A stretch of DNA of 15,291 nucleotides from Cytophagales bacterium (GCA_003537495.1 DPSB01000536.1:1-15291), one strand, 5' to 3'; counted from the first letter of the stretch, positions 6,952 to 14,852 are shown. Made by a program: numbers and translations. The notes: generated by a model from the sequence alone, not told the origin.

Positions 6952-9099
6952 ATGCGACTGATTCTATTATGTGTCCTGTTTGTAAATACTTTTTCTTCAT
7001 TTGCTGAAGATGGCTACCGACTGTGGCTGCGTTACGATAAAGTAGATGATCGATTATTGAGTCAATACAAAAAAGATTTAACAAGTATTTATGTAGTTGG
7101 TGAATCGCCTACCCTTTCGATAATCCGAACAGAGTTAGATAAAGGCTTAACAGGATTGTTCGGTTCTAAACCAAAAAGCTCTTCTACCATCCAGCAAGGC
7201 ACGCTTTTAATTGCTGCCAGCAACACAGACGTTATTAAAAATCTAAACCTTAACCTAAATCCCGAAACAAGTAAAGAAGGTTTTATAATTAGAAGTACAA
7301 CTCATTCCGGCAAACGGATAACTGTAATAACTTCTCAATCGGAAACTGGTTTGCTTTATGGAACTTTCCATCTGTTAAAACTTATTCAATCGCGGCAAGC
7401 GTTGAAAGCACTCAATGTTGTAAGTACACCTAAAATTGATCTTCGCATTCTTAACCATTGGGATAATCTGGATGGAACCGTGGAGCGCGGTTACGCAGGT
7501 TTCTCTCTTTGGAACTGGCACAAACTTTCAGGCTTTATTGATGATCGCTATATTGATTATGCGCGGGCCAATGCCTCGCTTGGAATTAACGGCACCGTAC
7601 TCACCAATGTAAATGCCAATGCATTAGTACTTACTCCGGCTTATCTTAAAAAAGTTGCTGCGCTTGCCGATGTATTTCGGCCTTACGGGATTAAAGTTTA
7701 CCTCACAGCACGCTTCAGTGCCCCTATTGAGATTGGTAAACTTCCAACAGCCGATCCTTTGAATGAAGATGTGAAGCAATGGTGGAAAAACAAGGTGACA
7801 GAAATTTATAAACATGTACCAGACTTTGGTGGCTTTGTTGTGAAAGCAAATTCAGAAGGACAACCGGGCCCACAAAACTATAATCGCACCCATGCCGATG
7901 GTGCCAATGTATTGGCCGATGCACTTGAACCGCACGGAGGTATTGTAATGTGGCGTGCGTTTGTGTACGATGATAAAGTGCCTGACGATCGCGCCAAGCA
8001 AGCCTACAATGAGTTTAAACCATTGGATGGTAAGTTTCGCAGCAACGTAATTATTCAGGTTAAAAATGGACCAATTGATTTTCAACCACGCGAACCATTT
8101 CATCCTTTATTTGGAGCTCTCAAACAAACACCATTAATGATGGAGTTTCAGATTACACAGGAATATCTGGGTCAAAGTACCAACTTAGTCTATCTGGCAA
8201 ATATGTTTAAGGAGTGTCTCGACTCCGATACCTATCAATATGGAAAGGGAAGCACTGTGGCGAATATCATTGATGGCACATCTACTAAGCAAAAGTTAAC
8301 GGCTATTGCGGGAGTAACTAACATTGGTACCGATCGTAACTGGTGTGGCCATCCGTTCGCACAAGCCAATTGGTATGCGTTTGGTCGGTTGGCGTGGGAT
8401 CATCAACTTTCATCGCAACAAATTGCCGATGAGTGGACGCGTATGACTTTTTCAAATGATAAGAACACAGTTGCATCAATTACAACCATGCTCGATCAAT
8501 CGTGGGAAACTTGTGTGAATTATATGACGCCACTTGGGTTGCATCATATTATGGGTTGGAGCCATCACTATGGGCCCGCACCTTGGATAAAAGATAAACA
8601 TCGGGCCGATTGGACTTCGGTTTATTATCATAAAGCAGATTCATTGGGTATAGGATTTGATCGCACAACAACTGGCAGCAATGCGTTAGTGCAATATGCA
8701 CCTGAAGTGCAAAAGCTGTTTTCCGATAAGGAGACTTGCCCGGAGGAATTTCTATTGTGGTTTCATCACGTGAACTGGAATATAAAATTAAAATCTGGAA
8801 ACACACTATGGGATGAAATCTGTTACCGCTATTATAAAGGAGCCTATGGTGTTAAGAAAATGCAACAGGATTGGGCAGCGCAAAAAGGAAAAGTAGATAG
8901 CGAGCGATTTGAACATGTACGTCAGTTGTTGAACATCCAATATGAAGAAGCTGTGTGGTGGCGCAATGCCTGTGTGCTGTATTTCCAGACTTTCTCGAAG
9001 CAACCTATTCCAAAAACATTGCCGGTGCCGGACAAACCCTTGTCGTATTATATGAGCCTGGAGTTTCCGTATGCACCCGGTATAAAACCTCAATGGTAA
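6952..9099 (+). CDS. GH67 alpha-glucuronidase, exported
   Basis: A 715-residue protein in the normal length range for GH67. The first ~19 residues (hydrophobic, ending SSFA before EDGYRLWLRY) look like a signal peptide I, so the enzyme is probably periplasmic. Seen: N-terminal domain with GYRLWLRYD (21-29), barrel segments NHWDNLDGTVERGYAG (168-183) and VYLTARFSAP (249-258), the catalytic acid Glu302 in FVVKANSEGQPGP, Asp376 in NGPIDFQPREPFHP and glutamates 398 and 404 in MMEFQITQEYLG. By comparison with characterised GH67 enzymes, Asp376 and one of the last two glutamates (which one I cannot tell without alignment) activate the water. Family role: release of (4-O-methyl)glucuronate from the terminal non-reducing xylose of short aldouronic acids, not from polymer. 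It complements GH115 and GH10 in this locus. The start is 2 bp after the LacI stop. Confidence 0.95.
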   Translation: MRLILLCVLFVNTFSSFAEDGYRLWLRYDKVDDRLLSQYKKDLTSIYVVGESPTLSIIRTELDKGLTGLFGSKPKSSSTIQQGTLLIAASNTDVIKNLNLNLNPETSKEGFIIRSTTHSGKRITVITSQSETGLLYGTFHLLKLIQSRQALKALNVVSTPKIDLRILNHWDNLDGTVERGYAGFSLWNWHKLSGFIDDRYIDYARANASLGINGTVLTNVNANALVLTPAYLKKVAALADVFRPYGIKVYLTARFSAPIEIGKLPTADPLNEDVKQWWKNKVTEIYKHVPDFGGFVVKANSEGQPGPQNYNRTHADGANVLADALEPHGGIVMWRAFVYDDKVPDDRAKQAYNEFKPLDGKFRSNVIIQVKNGPIDFQPREPFHPLFGALKQTPLMMEFQITQEYLGQSTNLVYLANMFKECLDSDTYQYGKGSTVANIIDGTSTKQKLTAIAGVTNIGTDRNWCGHPFAQANWYAFGRLAWDHQLSSQQIADEWTRMTFSNDKNTVASITTMLDQSWETCVNYMTPLGLHHIMGWSHHYGPAPWIKDKHRADWTSVYYHKADSLGIGFDRTTTGSNALVQYAPEVQKLFSDKETCPEEFLLWFHHVNWNIKLKSGNTLWDEICYRYYKGAYGVKKMQQDWAAQKGKVDSERFEHVRQLLNIQYEEAVWWRNACVLYFQTFSKQPIPKTLPVPDKPLSYYMSLEFPYAPGIKPQW

Positions 9100-9111
9100 T
9101 TTTTTGTAACA

Positions 9112-9855
9112 ATGATTAAATTGAAAGTAGCGATAGTAACTGGTGGTGGTTCTGGACTTGGGTTTGCAATTGCCCGAAAGCTTGTTGAAAATAATATTCG
9201 TACTATTCTTGTTGGGCGCGACAAAACTAAACTCGAAGCCGCAGTTAAATCTCTGGGTGCTAATGCCGAGGCAATCTCTTTTGATCTTACCGACCTTTCA
9301 AAGATTCCAGATCTCGTTCAACAAATCGTTCAGCAACAGGGTGCCATTGATATTCTGGTTAACAATGCCGGAATCAATCAGAAGAAAAATGCATTGGAAG
9401 TTTCGGACGCAGAGTTTCAAAACATCTTGCAAACCAATCTGAACAGTGTATTTGCGCTTACGCGCGAAGTAGCGAAAAGTATGACAACTAACGGCAGTGG
9501 AAGTATTATCAACATTAGTTCAATGGCATCGCAATACGGAATACCCGCAGTAGTTTCTTACACGGCTTCTAAATCGGCTATTGAAGGAATTACCAAATCA
9601 CTGGCGGTGGAGTTTTCTCCCTTTGGTGTACGCGTAAATTGTGTAGCTCCGGGCTTTATTGAAACGGAAATGTCGGCCAAGGCTTTAAATGGCGATCCCG
9701 AACGTAAGCGCAAAGTTTTGTCGCGCACACCCATGGGTAAATTGGGGCAGCCCGAAGATGTGGCAAAAGCCGTCTATTTTTTGGGAAGCGATGAAGCAAA
9801 TTTTATAACAGGTAGTATTTTGCGGGTTGATGGCGGCAATGCCATTGGCTTTTAA
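9112..9855 (+). CDS. SDR oxidoreductase, probable fructuronate reductase / D-mannonate oxidoreductase
   Basis: A 247-residue classical short-chain dehydrogenase. Seen: the nucleotide-binding TGGGSGLG at 10-17, NNAG at 84-87, the catalytic Ser137 (NISS), Tyr150 and Lys154 in YTASK, and the C-terminal PGFIETEM (about 179-186) and [10 protein letters not shown] segments. Arg36 in LVGRDKTKL (after the second beta strand) hints at NADP(H), which is only a tendency. Five-step glucuronate breakdown needs reduction of fructuronate to mannonate; every other step has a gene here and no long-chain UxuB of the polyol dehydrogenase type is visible. The position just before uxuA makes this protein the candidate. 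Bacillus subtilis also has an SDR-type protein named UxuB in its hexuronate cluster. Alternatives are a KduD-like 2-keto-3-deoxygluconate-type dehydrogenase or a gluconate 5-dehydrogenase. Fold certain, substrate inferred. Confidence 0.8.
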   Translation: MIKLKVAIVTGGGSGLGFAIARKLVENNIRTILVGRDKTKLEAAVKSLGANAEAISFDLTDLSKIPDLVQQIVQQQGAIDILVNNAGINQKKNALEVSDAEFQNILQTNLNSVFALTREVAKSMTTNGSGSIINISSMASQYGIPAVVSYTASKSAIEGITKSLAVEFSPFGVRVNCVAPGFIETEMSAKALNGDPERKRKVLSRTPMGKLGQPEDVAKAVYFLGSDEANFITGSILRVDGGNAIGF

Positions 9856-9872
9856 TAACGTATATGATAACA

Positions 9873-11036
9873 ATGGAACAAACCATGCGGTGGTACGGGC
9901 CGCATGATGCAGTAGGTTTAAGTGATATTCGGCAGGCTGGGTGTACAGGCGTGGTTACCGCTTTACATCACATACCTGTGGGCGAAATCTGGACAATAGA
10001 TGAAATCAACAAACGAAAAAAGTTGATTACCGATGCCGGTATGTCGTGGACGGTAATTGAAAGTTTACCGGTGCATGAAGATATTAAAAAGCAAAAAGGC
10101 GATTACAAAAAGTGGATTGAGAATTATAAAACCAGTATCCGGAATGTAGCCGCCTGCGGACTAAAAGTAATTACCTACAACTTTATGCCGGTGCTGGATT
10201 GGCTGCGTACCGATGTTGCCTACACCTTACCTACTGGCAGCAAAGCGTTGTATTTTAATCGGGCGGCATTTGTGGCCTTTGATTTATTTCTGCTGAAGCG
10301 ACCCGATGCACACAAAGATTATTCGCAGCAGGAAATTGAAAAGGCTCAAAAATATTTTGATGCTGCTTCTGAAGCAGAAAAAAAATATCTTTTTGCGAAT
10401 TGCTTGTTGGGGCTACCCGGCAGCGATGAAAGTTTTACTCCGCAGCAAGTATTAACTGCCTTGAAAGAATATGCGGATATAGATGCCACAAAACTTAAAC
10501 AACACCTGTATTATTTTTTACAACAGGTAGTTCCGGTGGCAGAAGAAGCTGGGGTGAAGCTCGCCATTCATCCGGACGATCCACCCTACCCCATGCTCGG
10601 TTTGCCGCGCGTGGTAAGTACGGAAGCGGATGCAAAAGAACTATTAAACGCTGCCCCTTCGCCAGCCAATGGTTTATGCTTTTGTACGGGTTCGTATGGT
10701 GCGCGTGCCGATAATGAATTGTCAGGTATGATTCAGCGTTTGGGCGATCACATTAACTTTCTGCACTTGCGCAATACCAAACGCGATGCGGAGGGTAATT
10801 TCTTTGAAGCTGATCATTTGGGTGGCGATGCCGACATGCCTTTGATTGTGAAAGAAATTCTGTTGTTGATGCAGCGCAGAAGAATATCAATACCCATGCG
10901 GCCGGATCATGGACACCAGATGCTGGATGATCTGAATAAAAAAACCTATCCGGGCTACTCGGCTATTGGCCGTTTAAAAGGGTTGGCCGAACTGCGCGGA
11001 CTTGAACTGGGCATCGGTAGAATGCTGAATTTATAA
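9873..11036 (+). CDS. uxuA: D-mannonate dehydratase
   Basis: Converts D-mannonate to 2-keto-3-deoxygluconate in the cytoplasm, using a divalent metal (Mn or Fe) in a TIM barrel. From this start the protein has 387 residues and begins [16 protein letters not shown], which closely follows the E. coli UxuA start MEQTWRWYGP; an upstream in-frame ATG at 9864 would add only MIT and is less likely. Metal ligand candidates in family spacing are His233 (AIHPDDPP), Cys271 ([14 protein letters not shown]), His298 (FLHLRNTKR) and Asp345 (MRPDHGH). Also present are [15 protein letters not shown] near the N-terminus and [18 protein letters not shown] near the end. It lies 17 bp after the SDR and 6 bp before the isomerase, so the three steps glucuronate to KDG are encoded together. 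Confidence 0.95.
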   Translation: MEQTMRWYGPHDAVGLSDIRQAGCTGVVTALHHIPVGEIWTIDEINKRKKLITDAGMSWTVIESLPVHEDIKKQKGDYKKWIENYKTSIRNVAACGLKVITYNFMPVLDWLRTDVAYTLPTGSKALYFNRAAFVAFDLFLLKRPDAHKDYSQQEIEKAQKYFDAASEAEKKYLFANCLLGLPGSDESFTPQQVLTALKEYADIDATKLKQHLYYFLQQVVPVAEEAGVKLAIHPDDPPYPMLGLPRVVSTEADAKELLNAAPSPANGLCFCTGSYGARADNELSGMIQRLGDHINFLHLRNTKRDAEGNFFEADHLGGDADMPLIVKEILLLMQRRRISIPMRPDHGHQMLDDLNKKTYPGYSAIGRLKGLAELRGLELGIGRMLNL

Positions 11037-11042
11037 TTTGTG

Positions 11043-12488
11043 ATGATGAAGAGCTTTATAACCGATAATTTTTTACTGAAGGGTTCTTTCGCGCAGAAAC
11101 TGTATCATGGTTATGCGAAAGAGTTACCCATCATTGATTATCATAATCATTTACCACCCGATGAAATAGCGGCCGATCGCAAGTTTGAAAACATTACCCG
11201 TATTTGGCTGGGTGGCGATCATTACAAGTGGCGGGCTATGCGCACGCTTGGCATTGATGAAAGTTATATCACCGGCAACAAATCCGATCATGAAAAGTTT
11301 TTAAAGTGGGCTGCGGTTGTTCCTTATACCATGCGTAATCCACTTTACCATTGGACGCACCTGGAATTACAGCGCTACTTTGGTATCCACGATTTGTTGC
11401 AACCTGAAACAGCCAATGCAGTTTATGCAAAAGCCAATGCAGCGTTGGGTACACTGGAGTTTTCTACGCGCGGCTTGCTTGCTAAAATGAAAGTAGAAGT
11501 TGTGTGTACTACCGATGATCCTGTGGATTCATTACAACCGCACCAACAATTGGCGGGCACCAATTTCAAAACAAAAGTGCTTCCCACCTTCCGTCCCGAT
11601 AAGGTTTATAATTTTTCTAGTACTTCAGCTTTCCTGGCTTATCGCGATTTGCTTGCCAAGTCTAGCGGCATGGAGATAACCAGTTTCGATGGATTGTTGC
11701 AAGCTTTGCAAAAACGGGTTGACTTCTTTCACCAAAACGGTTGCCGATTGGCCGATCATGGTTTGAGTCAACTCACTATTCCAGATTCAGCAGTCGACAA
11801 TCCGTATAAGCTTTTTGAAAAGTTAAATCGTAACGAAACACTGAGCCTGGCTGAAAGCAATGCCTTTCGTTACCATGTATTGCTGGAATTGTGCCGCATG
11901 TACCACCAACGCGGTTGGGTACAGCAATTTCATTTGGGCGCGCTGCGCAATACCAACACGCGTATGTTAACACAGCTTGGACCTGATACAGGTTTTGATT
12001 CCATAGGCGATTTTTCACAAGCATCAGCTTTAGCTGCTTTTCTCAATGCATTGGATAGCACCAATCAACTTTGCAAAACCATACTCTATAATCTTAATCC
12101 AGCCGACAACGAAGTATTTGCTGCAATGATCGGAAACTTTAATGATGGCTCGGTAAAAGGTAAAGTGCAATACGGTTCGGCCTGGTGGTTCCTCGATCAA
12201 AAAGATGGAATGACCAAACAGATCAATGCACTGAGCAATATGGGGCTGCTGAGCAAGTTTGTTGGCATGTTGACAGACAGCCGTAGTTTCCTCTCCTTTC
12301 CCCGTCATGAATATTTCAGGAGATTATTGTGCAATATGTTTGGTGAAGAAGTGGAAAATGGTGAACTGCCCGACGATATTGAGTGGATCGGCAAAGTGAT
12401 CCGGGATATTTGTTTTCACAATGCAAAGAATTATTTCAACTGGCAGTTAGATGAAAAAACAACTGTCGTAAAAAATGAAATTATATAA
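11043..12488 (+). CDS. uxaC: Glucuronate (uronate) isomerase
   Basis: Isomerises D-glucuronate to D-fructuronate (and galacturonate to tagaturonate) in the cytoplasm; amidohydrolase-superfamily barrel. I chose ATG 11043, which gives 481 residues; ATG 11046 is equally possible. The frame also extends to a GTG at 11040, which I reject as a start. Seen: FLLKGSFAQKLYHGYAKELP then the metal-binding His34 and His36 in IDYHNHLPP, IWLGGDHYKWRAMRTLGI, the FHLGALRNTNTRM segment, and DSRSFLSFPRHEYFRR at residues 412-427. These are the family's hallmark blocks and the length matches the E. coli enzyme (about 470). It is the last gene of the tightly packed section; a 110-bp non-coding gap follows. Nothing in the sequence tells whether it prefers glucuronate or galacturonate; the xylan context and the mannonate genes argue for glucuronate. 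Confidence 0.95.
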   Translation: MMKSFITDNFLLKGSFAQKLYHGYAKELPIIDYHNHLPPDEIAADRKFENITRIWLGGDHYKWRAMRTLGIDESYITGNKSDHEKFLKWAAVVPYTMRNPLYHWTHLELQRYFGIHDLLQPETANAVYAKANAALGTLEFSTRGLLAKMKVEVVCTTDDPVDSLQPHQQLAGTNFKTKVLPTFRPDKVYNFSSTSAFLAYRDLLAKSSGMEITSFDGLLQALQKRVDFFHQNGCRLADHGLSQLTIPDSAVDNPYKLFEKLNRNETLSLAESNAFRYHVLLELCRMYHQRGWVQQFHLGALRNTNTRMLTQLGPDTGFDSIGDFSQASALAAFLNALDSTNQLCKTILYNLNPADNEVFAAMIGNFNDGSVKGKVQYGSAWWFLDQKDGMTKQINALSNMGLLSKFVGMLTDSRSFLSFPRHEYFRRLLCNMFGEEVENGELPDDIEWIGKVIRDICFHNAKNYFNWQLDEKTTVVKNEII

Positions 12489-12598
12489 AAGATAAGAGCC
12501 GGCATCATTACGGTAAAAGAACAGACCATATCTCTTTTCTTTACAGGAGCAAGATGTATCTTTCAATTAATAATATATAAAGCTTAAATAACAATATC
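12489..12598. other. Non-coding gap between uxaC and kdgK
   Basis: This 110-bp stretch has no convincing ORF and is AT-rich toward its end. It is the longest gene-free stretch in the window and separates the section with gaps of up to 17 bp (apart from the 69-bp LacI leader) from one with spacers of 71, 44 and 10 bp. It contains no strong hairpin and neither of the CG-centred boxes seen ahead of the LacI gene. It could hold a separate promoter for kdgK and the genes after it. Confidence 0.6.
12557..12564 (+). promoter_or_regulatory. Weak candidate Bacteroidota -7 element
   Basis: TATCTTTC matches the Bacteroidota -7 consensus TAnnTTTG at all but the last defined base and sits 35 bp ahead of the kdgK ATG, a plausible distance. 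The matching -33 TTG element is not clear: the stretch about 25 bp upstream is T-rich only. An eight-base near match in AT-rich DNA can arise by chance. Confidence 0.2.
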
Positions 12599-13624
12599 AT
12601 GTCAAAGAAAGTAGTAACACTGGGAGAGATCATGCTGCGTTTATCCACTCCCGATTTCAAACGTTTTGTACAGGCCGATACATTTGATATAACATATGGT
12701 GGCGGTGAAGCCAATGTATCTGCTGCATTATGTAATTATGGATTGAACGGAACCTTCGTAACCAAAGTGCCCAATAATCCAATCGGTCAGTCAGCTATTA
12801 ATCACCTCCGCCGCTATGGAGTGGATACACAATTCATTGCCCGTGGTGGTGACCGTTTAGGAATTTATATCCTTGAGACAGGCGCTTCCATGCGGGCTTC
12901 ACAGGTGGTGTATGACCGTGCCGGCGCTTCTATTGCTGATGTGGATGCCAGCGAATTTGATTTTGATAAAATATTAAACGGTGCTTCCTGGTTTCATACA
13001 ACAGGTATCACCCCGGCCCTGAGCGATAAAGCCGCTGCATTAACAGAAGCAGCAATAAAAGCTGCTAAAGCAAAGGGTATCACCACCAGTATTGATCTTA
13101 ACTATAGAAAAAAATTGTGGAGCAAAGAAAAAGCACAAAAAGTTATGACACATCTCTGCCAGTGGGTGGATGTATGTATTGGCAATGAAGAAGATGCTGA
13201 AACAACACTTGGTTTTAAACCAGGCAATACTGATGTAACCAAAGGTGAACTACACCTCGACGGCTTCCAGGATATTATGAAACAGATGGTGGCTAAGTTT
13301 GGTTTTAAATATGTGGCCTCATCGCTCAGAGAAAGTTATAGTGCCAGCGACAACGGATGGAGTGCCCTGGTATATGATGGCAAAGATTTCTATCATACCA
13401 AAAAATATAATGTTCGCATTGTGGACCGGGTAGGCAGCGGCGATTCATTTGCCAGCGGCCTGATCTACGGTTTGGTAACCGGCATGCCAATGAATGAAGC
13501 AGCAGAGTTCGGCGTGGCAGCTTCTGCATTGAAGCATACTATTCCCGGCGATCTGAACCATGCCACCTTAAGTGAAGTGAAGGATTTAATGAAAGGTTAT
13601 GGCAGCGGAAGGGTACAGCGGTAA
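12599..13624 (+). CDS. kdgK: 2-keto-3-deoxygluconate kinase (PfkB family)
   Basis: A 341-residue ribokinase/PfkB-type sugar kinase, cytoplasmic. Seen: GEIMLRLSTPDFKRF at 9-23, the substrate-side YGGGEANVSAAL motif at 33-44 (PfkB signature 1 region), SIDLNYRKKLW at 164-174, and signature 2 DRVGSGDSFASGLIYG at 276-291 with catalytic base Asp282 in the GSGD anion hole. The LGEIMLRLS opening and GGGEANV block are typical of KDG kinases rather than fructokinases or ribokinases, and the context (uxuA upstream, eda downstream) fixes the substrate: 2-keto-3-deoxygluconate phosphorylated at C6 to KDPG. It begins after a 110-bp gap and may start a second transcription unit. Confidence 0.92.
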   Translation: MSKKVVTLGEIMLRLSTPDFKRFVQADTFDITYGGGEANVSAALCNYGLNGTFVTKVPNNPIGQSAINHLRRYGVDTQFIARGGDRLGIYILETGASMRASQVVYDRAGASIADVDASEFDFDKILNGASWFHTTGITPALSDKAAALTEAAIKAAKAKGITTSIDLNYRKKLWSKEKAQKVMTHLCQWVDVCIGNEEDAETTLGFKPGNTDVTKGELHLDGFQDIMKQMVAKFGFKYVASSLRESYSASDNGWSALVYDGKDFYHTKKYNVRIVDRVGSGDSFASGLIYGLVTGMPMNEAAEFGVAASALKHTIPGDLNHATLSEVKDLMKGYGSGRVQR

Positions 13625-13634
13625 GGTTGCCCCT

Positions 13635-13651
13635 GTCCCCTAAAGGGGGAC
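13635..13651 (+). terminator. Hairpin after kdgK, terminator or processing element
   Basis: GTCCCC (13635-13640) and GGGGAC (13646-13651) form a perfect 6-bp GC-rich stem with a 5-nt TAAAG loop, 10 bp after the kdgK stop. No T-run follows (CTTAAGTCAA comes next), so it is not a textbook intrinsic terminator. Short C-rich/G-rich inverted repeats of this sort are frequent between genes in Bacteroidota; it may instead shape mRNA stability or partial termination. Confidence 0.4.
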
Positions 13652-13654
13652 TTA

Positions 13655-13665
13655 AGTCAATGACT
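13655..13665. repeat. Short palindrome AGTCA-A-TGACT
   Basis: A perfect 5-bp inverted repeat around one base lies 4 bp after the hairpin and 30 bp ahead of the DUF386 start. It could be a protein-binding half-site pair or part of a larger repeat unit with the hairpin. An 11-bp palindrome of this size can occur by chance. Confidence 0.25.
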
Positions 13666-13695
13666 CACTTGATTTAGTATAAATCCTTAACAAAT

Positions 13696-14145
13696 ATGAT
13701 TGTTGATACAATACAGAATGCTGGTAAATATCTTTCAGTTCATCCGCTGTTTGAAAAAGCATTTGAATACATCAATTCAACTGATCTGATGAATGCAGCA
13801 GATGGTAAATCAGATATAGCGGAAGGATTGAAAGCCATCTTCAGCAATGCACCGGGCAAAACAAAAGAAGCCAGCCTGTCCAAATTTGAATGCCATAATA
13901 AGAACATTGATATCCAGCTTTGCATCAATGGGGTAGAAACAATTGGCTGGAAACCGAGAGAGAAATGCATAAAGCCGAATGGTGAATACAATTCCGAAAA
14001 GGATGTACAATTATATCATGATGATGCGGACACCTTTTTCCGGCTTACCAACGGGCAGTTTGCTATCTTCTTTCCGGAAGATGTACATGCACCGATGATC
14101 GGCGAAGGGCAGATAAAAAAATTAGTGATCAAAGTTTCACTTTGA
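13696..14145 (+). CDS. YhcH/YjgK/YiaL (DUF386) family protein, possible uronate anomerase
   Basis: A 149-residue single-domain cupin-like protein of the family that also contains EbgC and E. coli NanQ (YhcH). Seen: the conserved core FECHNKNIDIQLCINGVETI (64-83) with candidate metal ligands Glu65 and His67, and the near-C-terminal FAIFFPEDVHAPMIGEG (122-138) with His131, followed by the KKLVIKVSL strand. No signal peptide, so cytoplasmic. NanQ has been described as speeding the anomer exchange of N-acetylneuraminate, which is a 2-keto-3-deoxy acid. Here the gene sits between the kinase and the aldolase for KDG and KDPG, also 2-keto-3-deoxy acids, so a ring-opening role on these or on glucuronate is a testable inference. 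The true substrate is not shown by the sequence. Confidence 0.85.
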   Translation: MIVDTIQNAGKYLSVHPLFEKAFEYINSTDLMNAADGKSDIAEGLKAIFSNAPGKTKEASLSKFECHNKNIDIQLCINGVETIGWKPREKCIKPNGEYNSEKDVQLYHDDADTFFRLTNGQFAIFFPEDVHAPMIGEGQIKKLVIKVSL

Positions 14146-14152
14146 TGATTTG

Positions 14153-14172
14153 TCCCGGGATTCATCCCGGGA
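14153..14172 (+). terminator. Hairpin between DUF386 gene and eda
   Basis: Two copies of the 8-bp palindrome TCCCGGGA (14153-14160 and 14165-14172) are separated by TTCA, so the RNA can form a perfect 8-bp GC-rich stem with a 4-nt loop. It lies 7 bp after the DUF386 stop and 17 bp before the eda ATG, and is followed by an A-rich run rather than a T-run on the + strand. Since the genes on both sides belong to one pathway, partial attenuation or an RNA-processing point is more likely than full termination. Confidence 0.45.
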
Positions 14173-14189
14173 AATAAAAAGAAAACAAT

Positions 14190-14852
14190 ATGGACAAGAC
14201 ACAACAGGTAACAGACAGTATCATTGCACAGGGAATTCTCCCTTTATATTTTAACCAAAGCGAGGAAATTAGCCTCGATGTATTAAGAGCCATTTATAAA
14301 GCAGGTATCAAAGCAGTAGAATACACCAACCGTGGTGATGCAGCCCTTAGCAATTTTAAAAAGATGGTGGCATTGCGCAATGCAGAAATGCCGGGCTTGT
14401 TCTTTGGCGTTGGTACCATTAAGAACAGGCAGCAGGCAACTGATTACCTGGCAGCCGGTGCCAATTTCTTAGTTAGTCCTGGTTTTGTTCCGGATGTGGC
14501 AGCGCATTGTGTGGCCAATGATATTTTTTATGCTCCCGGCTGCATGACACCCACCGAGATCATTGCCGCAGAAAATGCAGGCATTAAATTCATCAAGTTA
14601 TTTCCTGGAAACATGCTTGGCACTGAATTTCTGACCACAATAAAGGATATCTTTCCAAAACTGCTCTGTATGCCAACTGGTGGTGTGGACACAACCAAAG
14701 AAAGTATTGAAAGTTGGTATAAAGCCGGTGTATGCGCAGTGGGCATGGGCAGCAAGCTCATAAGCAAGAAATTGATGGAGGCAAAAGACTATGCAACGAT
14801 TGAAACAGAAACAAAAAAGGTACTGGAGTTAATTCGCAGTATCAAACCTTAA
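14190..14852 (+). CDS. eda: 2-keto-3-deoxy-6-phosphogluconate (KDPG) aldolase
   Basis: A 220-residue class I aldolase, cytoplasmic, cleaving KDPG to pyruvate and glyceraldehyde 3-phosphate. Seen: GILPLYF at 15-21, the conserved Glu44 in VEYTNRGD (equivalent to Glu45 of E. coli Eda), GVGTIKNRQQA at 73-83, FLVSPGF at 93-99, APGCMTPTE at 115-123, the Schiff-base Lys136 in IKFIKLFPGN, and the phosphate-binding MPTGGVD and GMGSKL segments. Length and motif order are those of the Eda family. The same family includes KHG and KDPGal aldolases; a kinase for KDG upstream makes KDPG the substrate. It ends 10 bp before the transporter gene. Confidence 0.94.
   Translation: MDKTQQVTDSIIAQGILPLYFNQSEEISLDVLRAIYKAGIKAVEYTNRGDAALSNFKKMVALRNAEMPGLFFGVGTIKNRQQATDYLAAGANFLVSPGFVPDVAAHCVANDIFYAPGCMTPTEIIAAENAGIKFIKLFPGNMLGTEFLTTIKDIFPKLLCMPTGGVDTTKESIESWYKAGVCAVGMGSKLISKKLMEAKDYATIETETKKVLELIRSIKP

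Noticed and set aside
9143..9442. 99-codon + strand frame inside the SDR gene
   Set aside because: It is a +1 shadow of the SDR, whose cofactor and catalytic motifs are all in the annotated frame.
9864..9872. Upstream ATG for uxuA adding MIT
   Set aside because: The ATG at 9873 reproduces the E. coli UxuA N-terminus (MEQT.RWYGP), so the extra three residues are probably untranslated.
11040..11042. GTG as start of uxaC
   Set aside because: It only adds one residue before two consecutive ATG codons (11043 and 11046), which are the more likely starts.
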